A DNA stretch of 11,939 bases, taken from positions 1-11,939 of the forward strand of contig DATHII010000201.1 in NCBI GenBank assembly GCA_035316885.1, written 5' to 3'. The notes below the pieces were generated by a model. It saw only the letters and a list, made by a program, of their open reading frames with translations. It was not told the DNA's origin and did not search any database. Positions 1-5,468 of this stretch are shown one piece after another. Made by a program: the position numbers and the translations under genes. Position 1 is the first letter of the stretch. The number at the start of each line of letters is the position of its first letter. This DNA is from DASRTE01 sp035316885 (lineage in GTDB: Bacteria > Actinomycetota > Actinomycetes > Jiangellales > Jiangellaceae).

Positions 1-30
1 TCGCCGCAGCGTCGAGCTCGGCAAAGCCTC

Positions 31-99
31 AGTCCGGGATGACGCGCGACATCAGTCCGGGATGACCTGAGACACCTGTCCGGGATGTCCTGAACCAGC
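31..99. repeat. Three tandem 23-bp repeats, IS-terminus-like
   Basis: Three direct copies start at 31, 54 and 77, giving an exact 23-bp period. Each carries the core (a/t)gtccgggatg(a/t)c; copies 2 and 3 continue with cctga or cctgaac. Copies 1 and 2 share the first 13 bases exactly, and copy 3 differs from copy 2 mainly at the first base, the a/t inside the core and the last bases. From memory, reiterated gtccgggatgtcctga blocks lie next to IS481-type transposases in actinobacteria, so this may be one end of an insertion sequence whose body lies left of the window or has been lost. No transposase coding sequence is visible here. The repeat itself is certain; the IS assignment is an inference. 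Confidence 0.6.
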
Positions 100-185
100 A
101 CACCGTCACCCGCTCCACATGCAAGGGCCCAGGCAACTGAAACCTGTTGCGCTTCCCGCCGCGGTTCGCCGCTAGTTTTGCGGGT

Positions 186-784
186 ATGTCTCATATCGGC
201 GAGCCCGAGAATGACCCGCGGGCCGAGGGCCCGGTCGAGGAGGAGCGGGCCCGGCGCTTTGGGTGGTGGGACATGTTCGTCCACCCCGATGACGACCCGC
301 GGACCGACGGGGGGTTCCAGGGCGAGCGCGCCACGCTGGTTGGGGATCTGCGCGATCAGCGCCTGACGCTGGAGCTGAAGTGCTCCGGCCTCGACGCCGC
401 CGACCTGGCTCGCCTTTCGGTGGAGCCGTCCAATCTGTCGCTACTGGGGTTGGTGCGCCACCTGGCCGGGGTCGAGCAGACGTGGTTCCGGCTCAGGATG
501 GCCGGGCAGGACGCACCGCGGCACTTCCGCTCCGATGCCGACCCAACTGAGACTTCGATGGCGCAGTGCCCGACCCCGAGGTCGTCACCGAGGCGTAGAA
601 CACCTGACGTGCCGAGGTCGCCTTCGCGGAGCAGTTCGTGGCCGAGGCGCCTGATCTCGACGTCGTCGGGATGGAGGGCGACTGCCTGCGGGAGGTGCTG
701 GTGCACATGATCGAGGAGTACGCCCGACACAACGGCCACGCAGACTTTCTGCGCGAGCGGATCGACGGAAGAGTGGGCCAGTAG
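186..784 (+). pseudogene. DinB/DUF664-family protein, broken by frameshift and two nonsense codons
   Basis: From ATG 186 the frame reads MSHIGEPENDPRAEG and then shows the family signature LSVEPSNLSLLGLVRHLAG followed by VEQTWFRLRMAGQ, typical of DUF664 members of the DinB four-helix superfamily. The open frame loses similarity after DADP (about 543-551). The family sequence resumes one frame over as DFDGAVPDPEVVTEA, then meets TAG (596-598) and TGA (605-607), and ends as EEYARHNGHADFLRERIDG before TAG 782-784. Relatives have tryptophan at both internal stops (EAWNTW), so TGG became TAG and TGA. A one-base deletion best explains the frame change. The gap-free remainder shows recent decay. DinB-like proteins are often metal-dependent or thiol-linked enzymes; this one cannot make a full product. 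Confidence 0.85.
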
Positions 785-838
785 CCGTCGAGGTCGGGCC
801 CGTTCACCACATGTGCGCGGCGAGTTGGGGCAGAAGGT

Positions 839-1432
839 TCACTTCTCTATGTCGATGCGGATGAACGGGGCCGGCCGGGTCGAGTGGATGGCCTCGCCGT
901 CGACGAGGACGTCGCCGTCGAAGGTCACCTGACCGGTCGCTGTCGCTTCACGCTGCTTCCTGGAGCTTCCCGGCCCGTTGACGGTTGCCTCCAGCGGTCC
1001 GACGCCCGTCCACGCCACGTCGAAGGAGACCTGGTGGGTCCCACCGAGGTTGTCCCTGGCGATTCCCGTTCCGGCGGCGGTGACGCTCTTGAGGTTGTCG
1101 GTGCTCGCGATGGTCGCCGGTGCGGTCGGTGCGGCCCAGCTGAACGAGATGCCGCCAGGGCAGACAGCCAGGAACTGCACCCTGGCCGTGGGGTCCGGGT
1201 CTTCTGTATCAGGTGACTCGAAGTCGCGCGTGCTCCGCACCAACAGCGTCGCCTGCACCGTCGAGCCGTCGGCACACTCGTGCGGCACCTCCCAGAAGGC
1301 TTCGGCCGTCTCCTCGAAGAAGCGGAACCTTTCCGCTGCGGTCGACGCGGATGTGGACATCGCCAGCACCGCAGTTACGGCCGCCAGCGGGAAGACGACC
1401 CAGCGTCGCCACCCGGAAGCTGTATTGAACAT
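839..1432 (-). CDS. Small secreted protein of unknown function
   Basis: A 197-residue protein. The start is ATG (1432-1430), preceded by a strong ribosome binding site, GGGGAGG, 5 nt upstream. The N-terminus has basic residues (GWRR) and then a hydrophobic stretch at about residues 11-25, followed by Ser/Thr/Ala-rich sequence. A Sec signal peptide would be cleaved at about residue 29-33. The mature part is about 165 residues, rich in Thr, Ala and Val, with only two cysteines (C53 and C91) that could form one disulfide. There is no lipobox and no second membrane segment. The composition suggests a beta-rich exported domain. I recognise no family. The gene stands alone between a pseudogene and a stretch of gene scraps, but its start, signal peptide and length look intact. 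Confidence 0.75.
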   Translation of the reverse strand: MFNTASGWRRWVVFPLAAVTAVLAMSTSASTAAERFRFFEETAEAFWEVPHECADGSTVQATLLVRSTRDFESPDTEDPDPTARVQFLAVCPGGISFSWAAPTAPATIASTDNLKSVTAAGTGIARDNLGGTHQVSFDVAWTGVGPLEATVNGPGSSRKQREATATGQVTFDGDVLVDGEAIHSTRPAPFIRIDIEK

Positions 1433-1590
1433 GTGAACCTCCCCGGCCGGGCGGCTGATGCTGCCGCCTCTGGACAGGATCCGGACCGCCCGGTTCCCCT
1501 AACGACGCCCACGAACCGTGGGTGCGAAGGGTTCACACGGCAGTCCGCCTCGGCGGCCGGCACAGTCAATCGCCAGGCAGACCGACCGAC

Positions 1591-1716
1591 ACGATCTGTG
1601 TGGCCGACATGTGGCGGAGCCAGGCCGACCTCGACGCGGCGCTGGCGCCGCCCGAGGCGTCGGGCACGGTCGGTGCTCGTCTTCACCAGGCGCGATACGT
1701 AGATGGAGCAAAGTGA
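1591..1716 (+). pseudogene. EthD-like gene fragment
   Basis: In this frame the sequence reads ICVADMWRSQADLDAALAPPEASGTV, which resembles the C-terminal half of EthD-type small ferredoxin-like proteins, where relatives read roughly VAEMWFDSxxDLxAALASPEGQAV. After TV the similarity to the usual DVPNF segment ends, and the frame stops at TGA 1714-1716. Upstream of 1591 the same frame has no family similarity and no ribosome binding site. This looks like about 40 residues of a lost gene of about 100 residues. The match is from recalled motif shape only, so the family name is tentative. Confidence 0.35.
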
Positions 1717-1773
1717 CATATACGTACCAGCTCGCGCGCGAGTCGCCGACCTGTGGCGGGTGGCCCGGCTCGC

Positions 1774-1890
1774 TACTACAGCGGCGAGCACGACCAGCCA
1801 TGGTGGAACCTTGGCGTATGGAGCGCCGCTAACAGCGGCGCGGGGAAGATCGCGTCCACGCCCGATATGGCCGCACTGGTAACGATGGGT
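1774..1890 (+). pseudogene. Possible serine-hydrolase (beta-lactamase-like) fragment
   Basis: This frame encodes YYSGEHDQPWWNLGV followed by WSAANSGAGKIASTPDMAAL. The second part resembles the segment of class C beta-lactamase/DD-peptidase-like serine hydrolases that reads AGxxxSTxxDMAxFL; here one residue is missing between STP and DM. No SxxK, YxN or HxG motif lies nearby and there is no plausible start, so it can only be a scrap. A perfect hairpin (1823-1841) lies inside it. The family is a weak guess; what is clear is that no complete gene occupies this stretch. Confidence 0.25.
1823..1841. repeat. Perfect 8-bp hairpin, GC-rich
   Basis: Arms gcgccgct (1823-1830) and agcggcgc (1834-1841) are perfect inverted repeats around the loop aac. 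No T-tract follows on either strand, so it is not a standard intrinsic terminator. It lies within the degenerate stretch between the secreted protein and the molybdoenzyme. Confidence 0.5.
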
Positions 1891-1990
1891 CGATCAGCGC
1901 ATCGGCGTACATCAGTGGGAGCACCACGTGCCCCCCGCCGAAGACGAGAGCCCAGGCCGCCGTTGCGGCCCGGCCCTCGCTTACGGGCGC
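1874..1990 (-). pseudogene. ChrA-type chromate transporter fragment
   Basis: On the minus strand, just past the stop of the molybdoenzyme gene and in another frame, the sequence reads FAPVSEGRAATAAWALV and then FGGGHVVLPLMYADALIDPS. FGGGxVVLPLL followed by an acidic residue and hydrophobics is the signature of the CHR domain of chromate ion transporters (ChrA family), where it starts the second half of the protein. Only about 40 residues remain of a protein of about 370-400. Downstream, where relatives continue with GWV and a long helix, similarity is lost and the frame runs into unrelated sequence. The upstream part is overlapped by the molybdoenzyme gene and has no CHR similarity. I read it as a relic left by deletion. 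Confidence 0.5.
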
Positions 1991-2018
1991 GAAAGGTCGG
2001 CCGCTCGCGCCGGATGCC

Positions 2019-3122
2019 TCAGCGGACGACCACATTGACCCGTTGCACGTGGTTGTTGGCCGTGCCCTGACGGTTCCACGCCTGGTCGACGGGCTGGACG
2101 TTGCCCTCCGCGTCGCTCGCCCGGACGCACAGCTCGATCCGGCCCGGCGTGCGGGCATCCCAGCTCCATCGCCACGACCGCCACTCGAATGCATCGGGTC
2201 GAAGGCCGAGATCGGCCTCGTGCCAGGTCCCACCCCCGTCAACACTGACCTCGACGCGGGTGATTTGGCCCCATCCGGACCAGGCACGACCGGTCAGCAC
2301 ATGCGTGCCGCGCTCGACGATGCGCGTACGAGTCTGGAAGTCGGGGAAGCCCGGCGGCTGGACCAGCGCCTTGGGCCGAATCCGCGTCACCGGGTCGCCC
2401 GGATCGTCCGGTTCCTGCTTGAGTCGGTACGCGATGCTGTTCTGGTAGCCGTCGAACGGTGCGTCGAGGACGCTGACGTCGGCGAGCCACTTCACCTGGG
2501 CCATGCCATACCAGCCCGGCACCAGGAGGCGCAGGGGTGCACCGTGCTGCGGCGGCAGCGGCTGGCCGTTCATGCCGTAGACGAGAAGCACGTCGTCCCG
2601 CAGCGCCTCGGTCAGCGGTAGCCCCCGTCGGTAGGTCTGCTCGACGCCGCGCTCGACACCGTGATCGGCTCCCGTGAAGGCGACGTCGACCGCGCTCGGA
2701 CGGGCACCGGCTTCGCGCAGGAGAGGAGCGAGCGGTGTGCCGGTCCACTCGGCGGTACCGACGGCCTCGTCCATCCATGGCTGGCTCACCGGACGCGGGG
2801 CGAGCCGTGCACGACCATTGCCGGCGCACTCGAGCGTCACCCGCTTGGTCACCCGCTCCCGCGACCGGAGATCATCGAGGCCGAACGACAGCGGGCGCTC
2901 GACGTCGCCGTCGACGCGCAGCCGCCAGGTGTCGGCGTCGACATACGGGATGTCGTAGTGCGTCAGCAGGTAGTGCAGACCCACCGGTGTCACGTCGTAG
3001 CGCAGTGCTTCCAGCGGCATGCCGTGGTTACGGGCGGCCAGCCTGAGCTCATCGATCGAGATACCCTCGCCCGGCTCGGCTACGCGTGCCGGTGGGCTGA
3101 CGGACGTGTCGAGCGCCTCCAT
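2019..3122 (-). CDS. Sulfite oxidase-family molybdopterin-dependent oxidoreductase
   Basis: A 367-residue protein of the sulfite oxidase family (oxidoreductase molybdopterin-binding domain plus C-terminal Mo-co dimerisation domain). ATG 3122 is preferred over a TTG 21 nt upstream because GAGGGGG lies 7 nt before the ATG. The cysteine in VTLECAGNGR (residue 99) is the expected molybdenum ligand. NGQPLPPQHGAPLRLLVPGW and GMAQVKWL are the other conserved cofactor-binding segments. The immunoglobulin-like dimer domain covers about residues 255-367 and includes RVEVSVDGGGTW. There is no Tat or Sec signal and no heme domain, so the protein is probably cytoplasmic and uses an unidentified electron acceptor. 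Sulfite is the likeliest substrate, but many actinobacterial members are uncharacterised. No molybdopterin-synthesis or cytochrome partner lies in the window. It is intact although flanked by pseudogenes on both sides. Confidence 0.88.
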   Translation of the reverse strand: MEALDTSVSPPARVAEPGEGISIDELRLAARNHGMPLEALRYDVTPVGLHYLLTHYDIPYVDADTWRLRVDGDVERPLSFGLDDLRSRERVTKRVTLECAGNGRARLAPRPVSQPWMDEAVGTAEWTGTPLAPLLREAGARPSAVDVAFTGADHGVERGVEQTYRRGLPLTEALRDDVLLVYGMNGQPLPPQHGAPLRLLVPGWYGMAQVKWLADVSVLDAPFDGYQNSIAYRLKQEPDDPGDPVTRIRPKALVQPPGFPDFQTRTRIVERGTHVLTGRAWSGWGQITRVEVSVDGGGTWHEADLGLRPDAFEWRSWRWSWDARTPGRIELCVRASDAEGNVQPVDQAWNRQGTANNHVQRVNVVVR

Positions 3123-3213
3123 GTCACCACCCCCTCGGAGCAACTCAACTACTGTCCACGTCTTTCGCCGACGGCACCAGGGCCGCAGGGTGCGACATCC
3201 CTACCATCACCGG

Positions 3214-3553
3214 ATGGAGCGACGGACGGACGGCCAACGTCACCATCGACGCGCCCCCGCCACGGTGTTCGCGATCGTCGCCGATCCACACCAACACCCT
3301 CGAATCGACGGCTCCGGCAGCGTGCGCGGCATCGTCGAGGGTCCGCAACGGCTCACGCGCGGGGCCACTCGAGGCCGTGCCCGGGGGTGGCACTCGGGTC
3401 ACGGAGACGTTCGACTACTCCCGGTACCGCCGTTGGGTGCACGTCCTGCGGTTGCTGCGATTCCCGGAGCGGAACCGTCGCGGCATCGAGCGGACTCTCC
3501 CGCGCCTCAAGGCCGCCGCCGAGGCCGATTCCAGGACGTCGGGTAGCAGCTGA
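3214..3553 (+). pseudogene. SRPBCC-family (polyketide cyclase/dehydrase-like) protein, internally deleted
   Basis: From ATG 3214 the pieces of a START/SRPBCC domain occur in order but in changing frames. MERRTD is followed by ANVTIDAP one frame over (3233-3256), then the first frame resumes with ATVFAIVADPHQHPRIDGSG and ends its similarity at LTRGAT. The C-terminal part continues in the second frame as GGGTRVTETFDYSRYRRWV, FPERNRRGIERTLPRLKAAA and EADSRTSGSS, to TGA 3551-3553. The central beta strands, about 40 residues in relatives, are missing between LTRGAT and the GGGTRV segment. The frame change near 3254-3258 lies in a run of five C. A first-frame reading stays open to TAG 3544-3546 but is scrambled in its second half. 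The gene diverges from the molybdoenzyme gene across 91 bp. Relatives bind hydrophobic ligands; this copy is almost certainly dead. Confidence 0.8.
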
Positions 3554-3602
3554 TCGGCGCCCACTGGTCAAGTCGGTGCGTCGCGAACGTGTCGGGCGGC
3601 GA

Positions 3603-4448
3603 TCAGCGCCCGGCGGCGGACTGGCTCGGGCGTGTGGCTGCCGACCGCAGCGGATCGGTGTCCGAGCGCAACCGTTCGGTCAGGAAGACTTCCCAGGTTC
3701 GGTGGCCAACGGCCCGTTCGGGGGCGAGGTTGGCGCCGTCCCGGTAGGCGCGGGCGGCCTTGCCAGGGAGGCGCATCGGCATCGTGATCCGGTGCTTGCC
3801 GGTGGCCTTCAGATAGCTGCGGACCAGTTCTTTCACCGTGTAGACGCGCGGCCCGCCGAGGTCGGGTACGAGCCCGGACGGCTTGCCGAGGGCGAGCTCG
3901 ACGAGCCGCGCCGCCACCTCACCGGCATCGATCGTTTGGACCTTGAAGCCGCTCGGGACCGGCACGATCGGCATCTTGGCCAGGGCCTGCACCGTCGTGA
4001 GGGTCAGATCGTGGAACTGGGTGGCGCGCAGGGTGGTCCACGGGAGTCCAGAGTCGGCGACGATCAGCTCCGCGGCCCGCTTGGAGGCGAAGTAGCCGAA
4101 CATGGCGCGGTCGACCCCGCTGACGACCGGGATTCGGTCGGCTCCGACGACCGAGATGTAGACGATGTGGGGGCGGCCGACCTTGGCTGCCGCCCGCACG
4201 AGGTTCCGGGCCTTGAGGTCGTCGCCCTTCTGGGTGCCCGCACAGTGGATGATCGTCTCGACGCCTTTGACGGCAGCCTCGACTCCCTTGCCGGTGGCCA
4301 GGTCGCCGGCCACGAACTCGACGCCGTCGGTTGGCTTGTGCGAGCTGCGGCTGAGCACCCGCACGTCGGCGCCGGCATCCTGCAGAAGCGGCACGATGCG
4401 GCGTCCGAGCGTGCCCGTGCCGCCGGTGAGCAGAATGGGTGGCGTCAT
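3603..4448 (-). CDS. NAD(P)-binding SDR-family protein, likely ECF41 sigma target
   Basis: A 281-residue Rossmann-fold protein of the atypical/extended short-chain dehydrogenase (NmrA-like) group. The ATG at 4448 is chosen because GGAGA lies 4-5 nt upstream and residues 8-15 (TGGTGTLG) give the GxxGxxG dinucleotide motif right at the N-terminus; the longer open frame upstream runs through the promoter. VRVLSRS after the second strand, with its arginine, suggests NADP(H). YFASK (Y119, K123) supplies the YxxxK pair, and S99 in VYISVVG could be the catalytic serine. The C-terminal third (LRATQFHDL to the end) would be the substrate-binding part; the substrate is unknown. It is divergent from the SigJ-type gene and has an ECF41-like promoter. 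ECF41 sigma genes commonly sit beside oxidoreductase, epimerase or carboxymuconolactone decarboxylase genes that they control. Confidence 0.85.
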   Translation of the reverse strand: MTPPILLTGGTGTLGRRIVPLLQDAGADVRVLSRSSHKPTDGVEFVAGDLATGKGVEAAVKGVETIIHCAGTQKGDDLKARNLVRAAAKVGRPHIVYISVVGADRIPVVSGVDRAMFGYFASKRAAELIVADSGLPWTTLRATQFHDLTLTTVQALAKMPIVPVPSGFKVQTIDAGEVAARLVELALGKPSGLVPDLGGPRVYTVKELVRSYLKATGKHRITMPMRLPGKAARAYRDGANLAPERAVGHRTWEVFLTERLRSDTDPLRSAATRPSQSAAGR

Positions 4449-4487
4449 GGCTTCTCCAATCTCGTTCGGTCCCGGAGTGGATCTCCC

Positions 4488-4514
4488 GGTCACATCAGCA
4501 GGGTTTTCGGGGTC
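4488..4514 (+). promoter_or_regulatory. ECF41-type promoter for the sigma factor gene (autoregulation)
   Basis: GGTCACA (4488-4494), a 16-nt spacer, then GGTC (4511-4514). The published ECF41 target promoter is TGTCACA at -35 and CGTC at -10, so each element has one mismatch. Transcription would start near 4520, about 30 nt before the GTG at 4550. Confidence 0.6.
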
Positions 4515-4523
4515 TACATCTAT

Positions 4524-4550
4524 GACACCCCGCGACTGAGGAATGTGACG
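4524..4550 (-). promoter_or_regulatory. ECF41-type promoter for the divergent SDR gene
   Basis: Read on the minus strand: CGTCACA (4550-4544), a 16-nt spacer (4543-4528), then TGTC (4527-4524). Each element has one mismatch to TGTCACA/CGTC. The -35 element overlaps the ribosome-binding region and start of the sigma gene. Transcription would start near 4517, leaving a leader of about 70 nt before the SDR ATG. Confidence 0.6.
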
Positions 4551-5443
4551 TGACGGACGAGAGTGCATGGCTGGCCGAGCGTTTCGAGGAGCATCGGAGT
4601 CGCCTGCGAGCGGTGGCCTACCGGATGCTCGGCTCGCTCAGCGAGGCCGATGACGCCGTGCAGGAATCCTGGCTGCGCCTCAGCCGCGCCGACACCAGCA
4701 GTGTCGAGAACCTCGCCGGATGGTTGACCACGGTGGTGGCGCGAGTGTGTCTGAACATGCTGCGCTCGCGCGAGACCCGGCGCGAAGAGCCGCTGGACGT
4801 GCACATGCCCGACCCGATCATCAGCCGCGAGGACGGAGGCGACCCCGAGCAGGAAGCGTTGCTGGCCGACTCGGTCGGGCTGGCGCTGCTGGTGGTGCTC
4901 GAGACGCTGACGCCGGCCGAGCGGCTTGCCTTCGTGCTGCACGACATGTTCGGCGTGCCGTTCGAGGAGATCGCCCCGATGATCGAGCGTTCCCCGGCCG
5001 CGGCCAGACAGCTCGCGAGCCGCGCCCGCCGTCGGGTGCAAGGGCAGGCCCCGGCTCCCGACCCTGATCTCACCCGCCAACGCGAAGTGGTCGACGCGTT
5101 CTTGGCCGCCGCCCGCGCCGGCGACTTCGACGCGCTCGTCACCGTGCTCGACCCCGACGTCGTACTACGGGCCGACGGCGGCACGGCGCGCGCCCGCCAG
5201 ACCGTCGTGATCCACGGCGCGCGGGCCGTGGCCACACAAGCGGTCAGCGCCAAGCGGCTCGCCCCGTTCGCGCGGCCGGCGCTGATCAACGGAACCGCCG
5301 GTGTCGTAGCCACGGCGGCCGGGCGAGTGTTGTCGGTCATGGGCTTCACCGTCGCGCACGGGAAGATCGTCGCTATCGACGTGCTCTACGACCCCGAACG
5401 CCTTGCCGACCTCGACCTGGCAGTCCTCGATGACTCACCGTAA
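4550..5443 (+). CDS. sigJ: ECF41/SigJ-type RNA polymerase sigma factor with fused SnoaL-like domain
   Basis: A 297-residue extracytoplasmic-function sigma factor. GTG 4550 is the start, with GAGGAA 6 nt upstream. Sigma-2 spans about residues 10-75 (YRMLGSLSEADDAVQESWLR is the region 2 core). Sigma-4 spans about 112-165 (LTPAERLAFVLHDMFGVPFE, then AARQLASRARRRVQ). The C-terminal part (175-290) is a SnoaL/NTF2-like fold that in ECF41 factors replaces an anti-sigma factor and modulates activity. ECF41 motifs appear in altered form: HMPDP (85-89) where many have WLPEP, DGGTAR (209-214) for DGGGR, and DPERL (281-285) for NPDKL. The gene has no anti-sigma neighbour, as expected. It is divergent from an SDR gene, with matching promoters on both sides, and converges on a phosphatase gene with 25 bp between the stops. 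Confidence 0.9.
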   Translation: MTDESAWLAERFEEHRSRLRAVAYRMLGSLSEADDAVQESWLRLSRADTSSVENLAGWLTTVVARVCLNMLRSRETRREEPLDVHMPDPIISREDGGDPEQEALLADSVGLALLVVLETLTPAERLAFVLHDMFGVPFEEIAPMIERSPAAARQLASRARRRVQGQAPAPDPDLTRQREVVDAFLAAARAGDFDALVTVLDPDVVLRADGGTARARQTVVIHGARAVATQAVSAKRLAPFARPALINGTAGVVATAAGRVLSVMGFTVAHGKIVAIDVLYDPERLADLDLAVLDDSP

Positions 5444-5448
5444 GTAAC

Positions 5449-5462
5449 CGGCCAGCGGGCCG
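5449..5462. terminator. Weak hairpin between convergent genes
   Basis: cggcc-agcg-ggccg (5449-5462) can form a 5-bp stem with a 4-nt loop in the 25-bp gap between the sigma factor stop (5443) and the phosphatase stop (5469). It has no T-tract. It could help terminate transcription in both directions, but the stem is short and such pairs arise by chance in GC-rich DNA. Confidence 0.25.
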
Positions 5463-5468
5463 AGGCGG

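Noticed and set aside
31..99. CRISPR-like array
   Set aside because: The units are contiguous 23-bp tandem repeats with no spacers, and no cas gene is present.
596..607. Stop codons reassigned to tryptophan (TAG and TGA) in the DinB gene
   Set aside because: The same gene also has a frameshift, and the other genes in the window use TGG for tryptophan and TGA, TAA or TAG as normal stops.
1450..1468. Hairpin ggcggc/gccgcc upstream of the secreted protein gene
   Set aside because: A six-bp stem with no T-tract or recognisable riboswitch features; expected by chance in DNA of this composition.
1703..1882. A 59-codon frame from ATG 1703 (MEQSDIYVPARARVADLWR)
   Set aside because: The beginning looks protein-like but the second half is low-complexity, no family is recognised, and it overlaps other scraps.
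2661..4553. A 630-codon open frame on the plus strand
   Set aside because: It is antisense to the molybdoenzyme and SDR genes, has no recognisable domain and has the skewed composition of a GC-rich shadow frame.
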